A DNA stretch of 43,313 nt from an uncultured Clostridia bacterium. GTDB lineage: Bacteria > Bacillota > Clostridia > UBA1212 > UBA1255. Position 1 is the first letter of the stretch. Each line of letters opens with the position of its first letter. Position numbers and translations under genes: made by a program. Positions 1 through 8,079 of the stretch are shown here, in pieces. Location: positions 1 to 43,313 of the forward strand of contig CANQOI010000015.1 of assembly GCA_947625435.1 (NCBI GenBank), in the 5' to 3' direction. The notes under the pieces are model-generated. The model made no database searches. It was not told the DNA's origin and saw only the letters and a list, made by a program, of their open reading frames with translations.

Positions 1-61
1 TAGTGTAAATTCCGATGTCGATTCCTTTTGCATGAATTACTTCCTTGACGGGCTTTTTCAT
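1..61 (-). CDS. 5' end of a KilA-N-like protein (partial)
   Basis: Only the first 20 codons are in the window; the gene leaves at the left edge. The ATG at 61 follows a good GAGAGGTG ribosome site, and a near-consensus promoter lies 56 bp further upstream, so a real gene start is well supported. The peptide begins MKKPVKEVIHAKGIDIGIYT. From memory this resembles the start of KilA-N domain proteins found in phages and defence islands, which commonly open with a conserved 'V..G..I.I.T' strand. Twenty residues cannot prove the family. It lies on the same strand as the GmrSD-like and TOTE-like genes but has its own promoter, so it is a neighbour of that pair rather than clearly part of their operon. 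Confidence 0.45.
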   Translation of the reverse strand, partial: MKKPVKEVIHAKGIDIGIYT

Positions 62-116
62 TTTCTTCACCTCTCAATGCGGCAGATTACAGTATTTTCA
101 TTTTTGTCCCAACTAC

Positions 117-145
117 ATTATAGCGGATGAATATACAGCCGTCAA
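117..145 (-). promoter_or_regulatory. SigA-type promoter for the left-edge gene
   Basis: Read on the minus strand there is TTGACG (140-145), a 17-bp spacer and a perfect TATAAT (117-122). Five of six and six of six consensus bases at ideal spacing make this one of the best promoters in the window. Transcription would start near 110, about 49 bases before the ATG at 61. Confidence 0.7.
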
Positions 146-164
146 TATGCAAAGATGATTTTCC

Positions 165-189
165 CGAAAAAAGGGGAGAGTGCCCTTCC
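165..189 (-). terminator. weak intrinsic terminator after the primase-helicase gene
   Basis: On the minus strand a short stem AAGGG/CCCTT with a 7-base loop is followed by a run of six T. It begins a few bases past the stop codon at 192. The stem is only 5 perfect pairs plus possible G-T wobbles, so termination may be partial. Confidence 0.4.
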
Positions 190-191
190 TT

Positions 192-3185
192 TTATTCAAG
201 TGGCAGGGCATACCGCTGAAGTTGGTTGCCCTTTTTGAAAGTCATTTCAAAAAGTTCGGAAGCTATACGCTTGCTGACAACGCGCATGATGTTATCTTCA
301 ATATCGTCTTTCGATAGGAGATTCATGCTACCATACCATACGATTTCATTATCAATGACGGCATAATGTTCACAATTATCTTCGACAAGCTCAATGTTGA
401 ACCCGGCATTGCGTAATTCTTCCATTAACTCAATCCGATGCTCTTCACGACCGTACATATAGGAATCCGGATGCCAGGTGACGATGGTGACTTTTACACC
501 AGCTTCCTGTCTTTCCTTAAGTAGTCTCAACATACGCATAACCTTGTGCTTGCCGAGTGTTGGACTGGATATAACGATATCGCTGACAGCCTCTTTAAGG
601 TCTTGCTCGTATACTGTCCCATATGTGTCGTAGTCAAATATAGCATTAACGGTCTGCTTCTCTAGATGATTCTCATCATAAAGCCTATATCCAATATGTT
701 TATAGGCTTTTAAGCGCTTGGCGTACATATTATCGAATACCGGAATATTTGCATCAATGTAATCGTAAATCATCACATTCTGCTTGCCCTTATAGTCTCG
801 GTTAAGACGTCCGGCATATTGTTCAACCACACCTTTCCACGCGACGGGATCTGCCATGATTAGTGTGTCAAGCCGTGGGTAGTCAAAGCCTTCTCCGATA
901 AGCTGACCTGTAGCGATAAGGATCAGTGTTTCTTCTGCCGGAACTAAATCCATTTGCATCCGGAGCTCGCGCTGCTCCTTTTTTGACTTATTACCGGTAA
1001 GCAGAAAAACATGATTTGCATAATCCTTTACAACATCATACAGGATTTCTGCATGATCTGTAAATCTGGTAAGAACTACCGGTGTTCTTCCGGAATCGAT
1101 ACATTGCTTTATATCATCAGCTATTTGCTCATTTCGCATATCATTATTACGAATGATTTCATATGCCTCGTTGATATGCAGTTTATCGCGTCTGTGAGGA
1201 CTGACGGTCCTTGTAAATCGTGGAACTATCAGATGATCAATTCCTTGTTCTTTGGCTTTTTCCTTGGCGGTATATTGGAAACGTACAGGGCCGAGCAACA
1301 TTTCATTTACCCTTTCAAGTCCGTCTCCCCGGAATGGCGTAGCAGTTACGCCGTAGATATATTTTGCGGATACTTCTTTCAGTGCCTTACTGACTGTTTC
1401 AGAAGCGCTGTGGTGGCATTCGTCTACAATGATCATTCCATACTCCTTCAGTCGGGAGTGAGCTTCACCTTTTTTGAAAAGAGATCCGACCATTGCAATG
1501 TCAATAATCCCGGTAGACGTATCCTTGGGCCCTTGAATGATTCCGATCAGGCTCTTACGTTTCTTTGTTCGACCGGATTTCGTTTTGTATTCCGGTAAAA
1601 CCTCATTGATTGACAGAAAAGTTGTCAATGATTTTTCCCATTGTTCAATCAAAGATGATGATTCAAGCAGTATCAGGGTGTTGACCTTTTTCTGTGCGAT
1701 CAAATTACCACATACAACGGTTTTCCCAAAGGCCGTAGCTGCACTTAATATGCCATTATCGTATTGTAGTAATTTATCAACGGCCTTTATCTGATTATCC
1801 CTGAGCTCACCGATGAAGCTAACATTCAATGTCAGTCCAGCACAACGCTCATCGAATAGCTTATATTGAATTCCGGCTTCGTTACAGCTTTCAATCAACT
1901 GATCCAGTAACCCACGGGGAATACAAATATATCCGCTGTCATCTTCGCCAAGATATATATATCTTGAATTTGCATAGTTAGACAGTCCAATAGCATTATT
2001 TTTAAAGAATACAGGGTTCAATAATGCTGCCATTCGCCGAATTTGATTTTGAATACGAGGCTTGAGATTTGAGGAATCAATATAAATTAAATTTGATAGT
2101 GTTATATTCATCTGTCCTGCAACATCAGACTTATTAAAAAGTTTATTGCGTTCCCAGGGCTTGACTTCGTCAGATGATGTAAACGGCGAAGCTATGTCGG
2201 TATCTTCCGATACATTCCATTTACGAAGAAAATCTTCAATCTGTTGTTCGGAAATTTTCAATGTTGTAAGCAGAGCTTTCCACTGGTCCGGGTAAGCATT
2301 CCAATCCGTATCAATAAAAGCACTGTTGCCTTCTTTCAAAGCTTGTCCTTGTAAAGGCAATGCAATCAGGTTTCCAAGTTCTCCGTCTACAAGAAAATCT
2401 TGAGCAGGAAGCATTCTGTCATAGAACCGAAAAGATGTCATATTAACAGATTCTGCGCCCTTATCAAGTAAAGCAAATCCGAATTTACGCGCAAGCATGG
2501 CGGGAACAGGCTTGTCGAAGAATAGCCAAACATGTGCGCCTTTACCGGAACGAGACCGTTCGACCAGTACAGGAATGTTATTCACATTGCATATTTCCCG
2601 AAGAGCATTTACTTCACCAATCCAGCTTTCATCTGTATTGGCATAATCATGCTCATCAGCACCCTTGTCATGATTATCAAAATCGAAAACAAGAAAGCGG
2701 CAGGACCCGTCCGGAAACAGAGGATAGATTCCTATCACATCGGAAGCATCTTCTTTTATTCCCTTCAAGTGATTCTCAATTTGCGTTCCTTCTAACGCTG
2801 TCCAGCTTCGATTGTTGCAGTCTTTGCATTTTACCTTATAACCGGAGGCTTTGGGGCAAATTCCTCTGCGCCAAAAGTTATCACACTGCGGATAATAGCC
2901 GGATTTACCGTTTGTTTTGTTTTGCGACCGCCTAGTGTAAACATCCATACGGCCCCAGAAATATGAAAAGAATTGTCGCGCTCGATTGCGGGTGATTTCT
3001 GCAGGAATTATACGCGCACCTTGGTCAGCGTAATAAAATTTTTTTTGAACGATGGGCGAACTTTCAGTAATTTGCGAATATTCTATCCCGGCATTTTGAA
3101 GAACGGCTTTGAGATAAGCATTTTCTTGCTCAAGATCCTTAATGTGCTCCTTCAGTGCTTCGATTTCTGAAATACTTTTTTCCAT
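192..3185 (-). CDS. TOTE-type primase-SF2 helicase-PLD nuclease fusion
   Basis: A 997-residue multidomain protein. A coiled-coil-like start (about 1-35) is followed by a Cys cluster (C101, C110, C120, C123) and an archaeo-eukaryotic primase-like domain with D168-x-D170 and the SGKGAH motif ending at H218. The SF2 helicase core has Walker A ATAFGKT (K488), box II DECHH (588-592), TATP (614-617) and motif VI QYAGRLNR (789-796). The C-terminus has a PLD-like motif HYAVID (H940, D945) followed by a GSMN segment; the usual HKD lysine is Ala. This architecture matches the primase-helicase-nuclease proteins called TOTE conflict systems. Start chosen at the ATG at 3185 because GGAGGAGG precedes it; the upstream TTG at 3218 lacks this. 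The gap after the GmrSD-like gene is 40 bp, so they are probably co-transcribed. Role inferred: defence against invading nucleic acid. Confidence 0.85.
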   Translation of the reverse strand: MEKSISEIEALKEHIKDLEQENAYLKAVLQNAGIEYSQITESSPIVQKKFYYADQGARIIPAEITRNRARQFFSYFWGRMDVYTRRSQNKTNGKSGYYPQCDNFWRRGICPKASGYKVKCKDCNNRSWTALEGTQIENHLKGIKEDASDVIGIYPLFPDGSCRFLVFDFDNHDKGADEHDYANTDESWIGEVNALREICNVNNIPVLVERSRSGKGAHVWLFFDKPVPAMLARKFGFALLDKGAESVNMTSFRFYDRMLPAQDFLVDGELGNLIALPLQGQALKEGNSAFIDTDWNAYPDQWKALLTTLKISEQQIEDFLRKWNVSEDTDIASPFTSSDEVKPWERNKLFNKSDVAGQMNITLSNLIYIDSSNLKPRIQNQIRRMAALLNPVFFKNNAIGLSNYANSRYIYLGEDDSGYICIPRGLLDQLIESCNEAGIQYKLFDERCAGLTLNVSFIGELRDNQIKAVDKLLQYDNGILSAATAFGKTVVCGNLIAQKKVNTLILLESSSLIEQWEKSLTTFLSINEVLPEYKTKSGRTKKRKSLIGIIQGPKDTSTGIIDIAMVGSLFKKGEAHSRLKEYGMIIVDECHHSASETVSKALKEVSAKYIYGVTATPFRGDGLERVNEMLLGPVRFQYTAKEKAKEQGIDHLIVPRFTRTVSPHRRDKLHINEAYEIIRNNDMRNEQIADDIKQCIDSGRTPVVLTRFTDHAEILYDVVKDYANHVFLLTGNKSKKEQRELRMQMDLVPAEETLILIATGQLIGEGFDYPRLDTLIMADPVAWKGVVEQYAGRLNRDYKGKQNVMIYDYIDANIPVFDNMYAKRLKAYKHIGYRLYDENHLEKQTVNAIFDYDTYGTVYEQDLKEAVSDIVISSPTLGKHKVMRMLRLLKERQEAGVKVTIVTWHPDSYMYGREEHRIELMEELRNAGFNIELVEDNCEHYAVIDNEIVWYGSMNLLSKDDIEDNIMRVVSKRIASELFEMTFKKGNQLQRYALPLE

Positions 3186-3225
3186 ATTTTCGTCCTCCTC
3201 CGGTGGAGCTTGAATCAATCATAAA

Positions 3226-6200
3226 TCAAATCTTTAATTTATGCTCCAAATCGGCCTCGAAGACTTGAATCTCCGCAAAGCAATCATCCAGTTTTGCAAA
3301 AATTTTATCTGCAGACAGTTCTTCATCAATATCAAAAGTGCTTGTCTTAAAGGGAATTCTCCACTTCCATTCCTCATTATCCTTTCTTACAGGATAAAAT
3401 TTGTTAATTCGGTCGCATAGAGCCAAGAAATCATCAGTTGCATTTTGAGCACTGAGAGCTAAATGTATATATACGCTTCTTCCGGTTCGATTCACTATTT
3501 CATAGAAATAATGATTGTCTGTGCCCCATCCGCTCGGTCTTCCCGGAATATCAGGTATGATCTTGCTCATCCTATCGGTCATGAATCGTGTATAAGTACG
3601 ATTACTCTTAGACAGATTCTCTATGACATTTGAACGTTCAACGGTCCATGAATGAAGAATCCCTGCAATATTTAAAAGTCTCATACAATTATCATCTTCA
3701 TTTTGAAGATAGGGAAGTACTGTATTGCAAATCTTATTGCTCCATTCTGCGTGAAACCTTGCCATGCGAGGCCAGTCTGATTCATTAACAATGCTTACAT
3801 CAGGAAGATGATAGCTGATCCATGACGCCTTACATCCATCTGCCCGCTCCCATGTAAGAGAAATACCAAGTTCAGTCTCAATTTCGTCTTTGTGACTGTA
3901 TAGTAAATCAAATGCATTCTTGTTCTGAGCTGAATTTTCTTTGCCTAAGTAAAAGTCGATACGAGCGGAATCATAATTAGCTACGCAGCTTATTTTGAAT
4001 CCGTTAATGCCGAAAAATCCTGATTCCGTATTAGCCGTGCCGGGACTGCAATTACTGAAAGTGCCTCTGTGAATATGCTGCTTCTGTATAATCGGTAGCG
4101 CGTATGTCCAGTAACGTTTTCTTATTTCAAAGCGATCTGCCTCAGCCATCTTTTCGCTTTCCTGATCTTTAAGATAAAATACGAGATCTATCGGATCGGC
4201 ATTATACAAGGCAAACAGTCTGCGGAGTACAGATATTTTCAATGCTGTACTTGTGTTTCGCTCTACGAAAATACTTTCATCTATTTTCAACGCACTGCGT
4301 AAGCCGTCTTCGGAACTGCTGACATAGTTTGTTATGTCGGTACCGGAACTTGTTCTGTAAGCTAACCCGGAAAGTATACTCTTGTCCTTCCGATGCAGAA
4401 ACTTAACTACATGCTCAAACATGTCAGCCCAACTGTTGACGGACTGCTCAATGTTCTGATAGCTGTACTTCACAATTTCTCTTCCGGTAAGCTCAATATT
4501 CTCGTCGTCAAGAGTACATGAATCAAATTCTTTTTTTGCCGGAACAAAAGCTGTTTTTGGAAATGCCCATATTTTTTTTGCAAGCGCAATCATTTCATTG
4601 TTGCGTTCTTCAAGTTCCGGCAGACCCCATGAATCTTTCGTGGCGATTTTTTGATTCATTTTCAGTCCGCTGGATTTGTATCCGCCTTTCTCGGAATCGC
4701 GCTTCTCGGCAAAGGTCTTATTGCTGAGATTAGGATTATATCCTGTAAGTGTCAGGTTTGCCAGCCTGTGCAGCCATGTATTATGAATCTCTGCAGCATT
4801 TGCACCGAGTGATTCTGTCCAGGCGGGCGTCAGATGTTGTGGCATAATGTGCTCGATTGTATAAATATTGTTATCGAGATGTGTATAAACATCCTTTGTT
4901 TCGATAGTGCCATAATTTTCAAAGCGCTCAAAGAGATACGCTTTGTACTTACCGCGCATCTGATATACTTGTTTTGAAGACAGTTCAGCAGTGAACTCTT
5001 CATCGTCAGGAAAACGTCCGCTCTCTTTCTTGGACAGTAGCGTATAGATAAATTTCTGAACATAGTTATCTGCCGTATTGTCATATCGCAGTATTTCCTT
5101 GTTAAGGTTCAAAAAAATTTTATTAAGGGCATTAGTAGGAACTTCACAGATATTCCTGCGGAAGAGATAATTCTCTGTGATAAGAAAAATCTGAAGCACA
5201 TCTTCCGCCGATAATTTTCCGTCCTGATTAAGACGCAAAACTTCCATAAGAAAAGGACGTGTAACTACAATCTCAAGCCGCTTCATGCGATATAGGCAAT
5301 CGTCTAATTTCTGATTTTTAAGATCACTCTTGCAGGTGAGAAGCTTATTATAAAAACGAGCGTATCTGCGGAGCTCATCCAATAGCGAATCTATAGGGAA
5401 TTGAGTATTTTCCGCATATTCTTTGAATGCAAGGTACACGCTGTTAATTGAAGGAGTGACCTGCTGTTTCACGCTCAGATAATCTCTTATAAAGCCGCTG
5501 ACGTCATTTTCGGTGCATCTTTCGATAGTTGTCCAATATGTATCATAAAGACGATTTTGATCCTTCGGTGGCTGACCCATCAAAATATAATTACGAATTT
5601 TGTCACCTTCTTGGAGTGCTAAACCTGTGGAATTAAGACTTTCAAAAATAAGCTGAGCATTGTCTCCCTGATCAAGCGTAATGCTTATGATCTCCAACTT
5701 GCCGATCGCACCGTACAAATCATCAATCGGGATTTCATCTTTCAAAATCCGGTTTCGGAAGTAACGGTAATTCAATGTGAGATTAGAATAAGGATCAAAT
5801 TCTTCTTCCTCACCAAATAATCGTACTAACGCATTTAGGTCACTCTTTACCGGCCTGAGCTTTATTCTATCATCCTCCTTAGCCCAAGGTGAAATCAAAA
5901 AACGCTGGTTGATTTGTTCGTCGAGTCTGCCCTCATTAGAAGTGACTTCGCCTTTTGTAATGAGATTACGAATGGCTAAAAGCAAAAGCGTGACTGTTGT
6001 AAGACGCTGCTGTCCATCTATAATGTGATATTCAATCTTGCTGCCGTTTGGCACTACAGACGAGACAATGCTGCCGAAAAAATGACTATTTCTTTTCTCA
6101 AGAACCACCTTCTTAAGATCATCATATAGTTGCCTGCAGTTTTCCAACTTCCAATCATATCTTCTTTGGTAAACGGGAATGACGTATCGTTTATCTGCGC

Positions 6201-6240
6201 CTTCCATGAAACCGGTCATTTTTGTCTCTGAGCCTTTCAT
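3226..6240 (-). CDS. GmrSD-like DUF262/DUF1524/DUF4268 protein
   Basis: A 1004-residue protein. The N-terminus is DUF262 (ParB/Srx-like fold, as in GmrS), with IPVYQRRYDW (21-30) and the hallmark DGQQR (75-79). A DUF1524 His-Me/HNH nuclease domain follows (EHIMPQ with H464, and NLTL near 495). The C-terminal third contains a DUF4268 domain beginning about residue 705. In GmrSD type IV restriction enzymes DUF262 couples NTP hydrolysis to cleavage of modified DNA by DUF1524; that role is inferred here from the family. The segment around 580-700 is not assigned. Start: ATG at 6240 with AAGGAG 10 bases upstream; the N-terminus fits the family. It is the first gene of the two-gene unit. Ile codons favour ATT (ATA is 1 of 9 in the first 120 codons), unlike the window's core genes. 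Confidence 0.88.
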   Translation of the reverse strand: MKGSETKMTGFMEGADKRYVIPVYQRRYDWKLENCRQLYDDLKKVVLEKRNSHFFGSIVSSVVPNGSKIEYHIIDGQQRLTTVTLLLLAIRNLITKGEVTSNEGRLDEQINQRFLISPWAKEDDRIKLRPVKSDLNALVRLFGEEEEFDPYSNLTLNYRYFRNRILKDEIPIDDLYGAIGKLEIISITLDQGDNAQLIFESLNSTGLALQEGDKIRNYILMGQPPKDQNRLYDTYWTTIERCTENDVSGFIRDYLSVKQQVTPSINSVYLAFKEYAENTQFPIDSLLDELRRYARFYNKLLTCKSDLKNQKLDDCLYRMKRLEIVVTRPFLMEVLRLNQDGKLSAEDVLQIFLITENYLFRRNICEVPTNALNKIFLNLNKEILRYDNTADNYVQKFIYTLLSKKESGRFPDDEEFTAELSSKQVYQMRGKYKAYLFERFENYGTIETKDVYTHLDNNIYTIEHIMPQHLTPAWTESLGANAAEIHNTWLHRLANLTLTGYNPNLSNKTFAEKRDSEKGGYKSSGLKMNQKIATKDSWGLPELEERNNEMIALAKKIWAFPKTAFVPAKKEFDSCTLDDENIELTGREIVKYSYQNIEQSVNSWADMFEHVVKFLHRKDKSILSGLAYRTSSGTDITNYVSSSEDGLRSALKIDESIFVERNTSTALKISVLRRLFALYNADPIDLVFYLKDQESEKMAEADRFEIRKRYWTYALPIIQKQHIHRGTFSNCSPGTANTESGFFGINGFKISCVANYDSARIDFYLGKENSAQNKNAFDLLYSHKDEIETELGISLTWERADGCKASWISYHLPDVSIVNESDWPRMARFHAEWSNKICNTVLPYLQNEDDNCMRLLNIAGILHSWTVERSNVIENLSKSNRTYTRFMTDRMSKIIPDIPGRPSGWGTDNHYFYEIVNRTGRSVYIHLALSAQNATDDFLALCDRINKFYPVRKDNEEWKWRIPFKTSTFDIDEELSADKIFAKLDDCFAEIQVFEADLEHKLKI

Positions 6241-6329
6241 TCTCTTTGTTCTCCTTATCTATGAAGATAATTTCACGTACTTTTGTGTTTTTTCGTCAGT
6301 GAAATCTGAAAAAGATTGTTATCGATATA

Positions 6330-8051
6330 CTACTCAACACTCATTTTGGACAATAAGCATACTGTCTCCACATGCCCGCTCTCCGGGAACATGTCCACGG
6401 GCTGCACGCGCCTGATCTCATATCCCACCGCGCACAAGACCTTAAGATCCCGCGCGAGCGTTGCCGGATTGCACGAAATATATATAATACATTCCGATCC
6501 CGACGCTATGACCGTATCAAGCAGGGAAGTGTCGCACCCCTTCCTCGGAGGGTCCAATATTATTACGGAGGGTACGCCGTGCTCTTCTATGACGCGCGGA
6601 GTTACATCTGACGCGTCACCGCAGTAGTAAAATGCATTAGTAATGCCGTTTTCAGCCGCATTTTTATTTGCGTCCCCGACAGCAGACGGCACGCATTCCA
6701 CTCCCACGATCTTCACGCCAGTGCCCTTGCCTGTACCTGCGCCCTCGCAAGCACCCGCCGCAGTGCTCTCATCGGCGTCAGCCGCGCCCGCGCAGACGTT
6801 CAGATCTTCATTGGCGCCCGCCGCATCTGTGCCCGCCATGGCAAGGCGTCTGCCTTCGCACGCCATACGCGCCGCCAAATATATGCCTATAGTGCCTATC
6901 CCGCAGTAAATGTCATATATCATACGCGCATTCTTCGGGATAAGATCATATACAGCCCCGTATAGCCTCTCTGTTTGCGCCGGATTCACCTGGTAAAATG
7001 ACAGCGGCGATATCCTGAAATGCGGTGCGCCCTCAAACGAGCCTATAGTGTCGCATATCGTCCTCTCTCCGCGCACATGCACCATGTCGCCGTCCAGCAC
7101 GACATTCGTTTTACGGCTGTTAAAGCATATCCACACCGACATTACAAAGGAAAACGCACCCGTAAGCTCATCCGCCCATAGCTTGAGCACCTCCGGTAAC
7201 GCTTCCTGTACCGCCCCCGCCCGCGCCGTTGCCACGCGCTGGCCGCCTGTGCCGGGTTTGGGCACGCGCATATTTACTATGAGCACCGCCATGGCCTCGT
7301 CTTCTTCGCCGCACCCGGCAGCTCCGTGGTTAGTGCGCACCATGAGCGCCCTCAGAAGTCCGCGCCCGGAGGTCTCGTCATATGCCGTCAGGCCGTGCTC
7401 ATTTGCAAATTTCAATGTAAAATTCCTTATCTGCCGGCTCATTTCATTTTCAATCCTGCACCCGGCATCAGTCGCGCATCCGGCGTCAGCCCTGCGCTCG
7501 GCGTCAGACCAACACCCGGTGCCGGTGTCCGCTCCGCAGCGCTCCGTGTCCTCCGTGCCGCATCCGCTTCCGAGAGGCACCACTCTGTGAGAATTAAGAG
7601 CGTAGAACCCGCACACAACGCGCCCGTCCTGCCGAGCAAAAGGGTATATAGACTTGTTCCTGTATCCGAAGGGCAGGTCCGCGGCTATGACATCACATAC
7701 GGCATCCGCGCAGGACTCGGGAAAACCGCCTATGCGCGTAAGACAGTCTATGACCCGCTGCTTTTTAAATGCAAGCTGCGATCCCATATCCAGATGACAG
7801 AAGGCACAGCCGCCGCAGCCCTTTGTAAAATGCGGGCACAGAGGCGGCTCCAGCCGGTGAGGGGAGGAGACGCTGAGAGAAAGCATTTTACCGACGGCAT
7901 ACGAACTTGTGACCTTGATTATGCGCACTGAAGCGCGCTCGCCCGGGAGCATACCGCGGCAGAACACGACCATGCCGTCATGCCTTCCCACGCCGCTCCC
8001 GTCTTCTGAAATATTGTCTGCCGTAAGCTCTATGATATCATTCTTATTCAT
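6330..8051 (-). CDS. rlmD: RlmD/TrmA-type 23S rRNA uracil-5-methyltransferase
   Basis: SAM-dependent RNA (uracil-C5) methyltransferase, 573 residues. An N-terminal TRAM-like domain (1-60) precedes a four-Cys iron-sulphur motif (C72, C79, C82, C85). The SAM site is DIYCGIGTIG (380-389), DPPRKG lies at 500-505, and the catalytic Cys is C527 in ISCNPATL. Family members are usually about 430-470 residues. The excess comes from low-complexity Ala/Gly/Asp/Cys-rich inserts at about 162-203 and 398-445, with a milder one near 243-286. These look like repeat expansions in surface loops; the catalytic motifs are intact. The exact target uridine cannot be told from sequence. The start ATG has GGAGG 17 bases upstream, farther than ideal. 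It lies 28 bp after the FtsX-type permease, so it probably shares that transcript. Confidence 0.88.
   Translation of the reverse strand: MNKNDIIELTADNISEDGSGVGRHDGMVVFCRGMLPGERASVRIIKVTSSYAVGKMLSLSVSSPHRLEPPLCPHFTKGCGGCAFCHLDMGSQLAFKKQRVIDCLTRIGGFPESCADAVCDVIAADLPFGYRNKSIYPFARQDGRVVCGFYALNSHRVVPLGSGCGTEDTERCGADTGTGCWSDAERRADAGCATDAGCRIENEMSRQIRNFTLKFANEHGLTAYDETSGRGLLRALMVRTNHGAAGCGEEDEAMAVLIVNMRVPKPGTGGQRVATARAGAVQEALPEVLKLWADELTGAFSFVMSVWICFNSRKTNVVLDGDMVHVRGERTICDTIGSFEGAPHFRISPLSFYQVNPAQTERLYGAVYDLIPKNARMIYDIYCGIGTIGIYLAARMACEGRRLAMAGTDAAGANEDLNVCAGAADADESTAAGACEGAGTGKGTGVKIVGVECVPSAVGDANKNAAENGITNAFYYCGDASDVTPRVIEEHGVPSVIILDPPRKGCDTSLLDTVIASGSECIIYISCNPATLARDLKVLCAVGYEIRRVQPVDMFPESGHVETVCLLSKMSVE
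7455..7508 (-). repeat. three 18-bp tandem repeats inside the rlmD-like gene
   Basis: Three degenerate in-frame 18-bp units encode the hexads SDAERR, ADAGCA and TDAGCR (codons 182-199). They sit in the first low-complexity insert and suggest growth of the insert by slipped-strand duplication. Confidence 0.6.
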
Positions 8052-8079
8052 AATATTAACTTATAATGCCTCCGAAATC

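Noticed and set aside
192-6240. island as an insertion sequence or integrated phage
   Set aside because: No transposase, integrase, terminal inverted repeats or tRNA junction is visible within the window, although the left end lies outside it.
7048-7931. long plus-strand open frames opposite the rlmD-like gene
   Set aside because: They mirror the GC-rich low-complexity coding strand, have no ribosome sites and no family resemblance.
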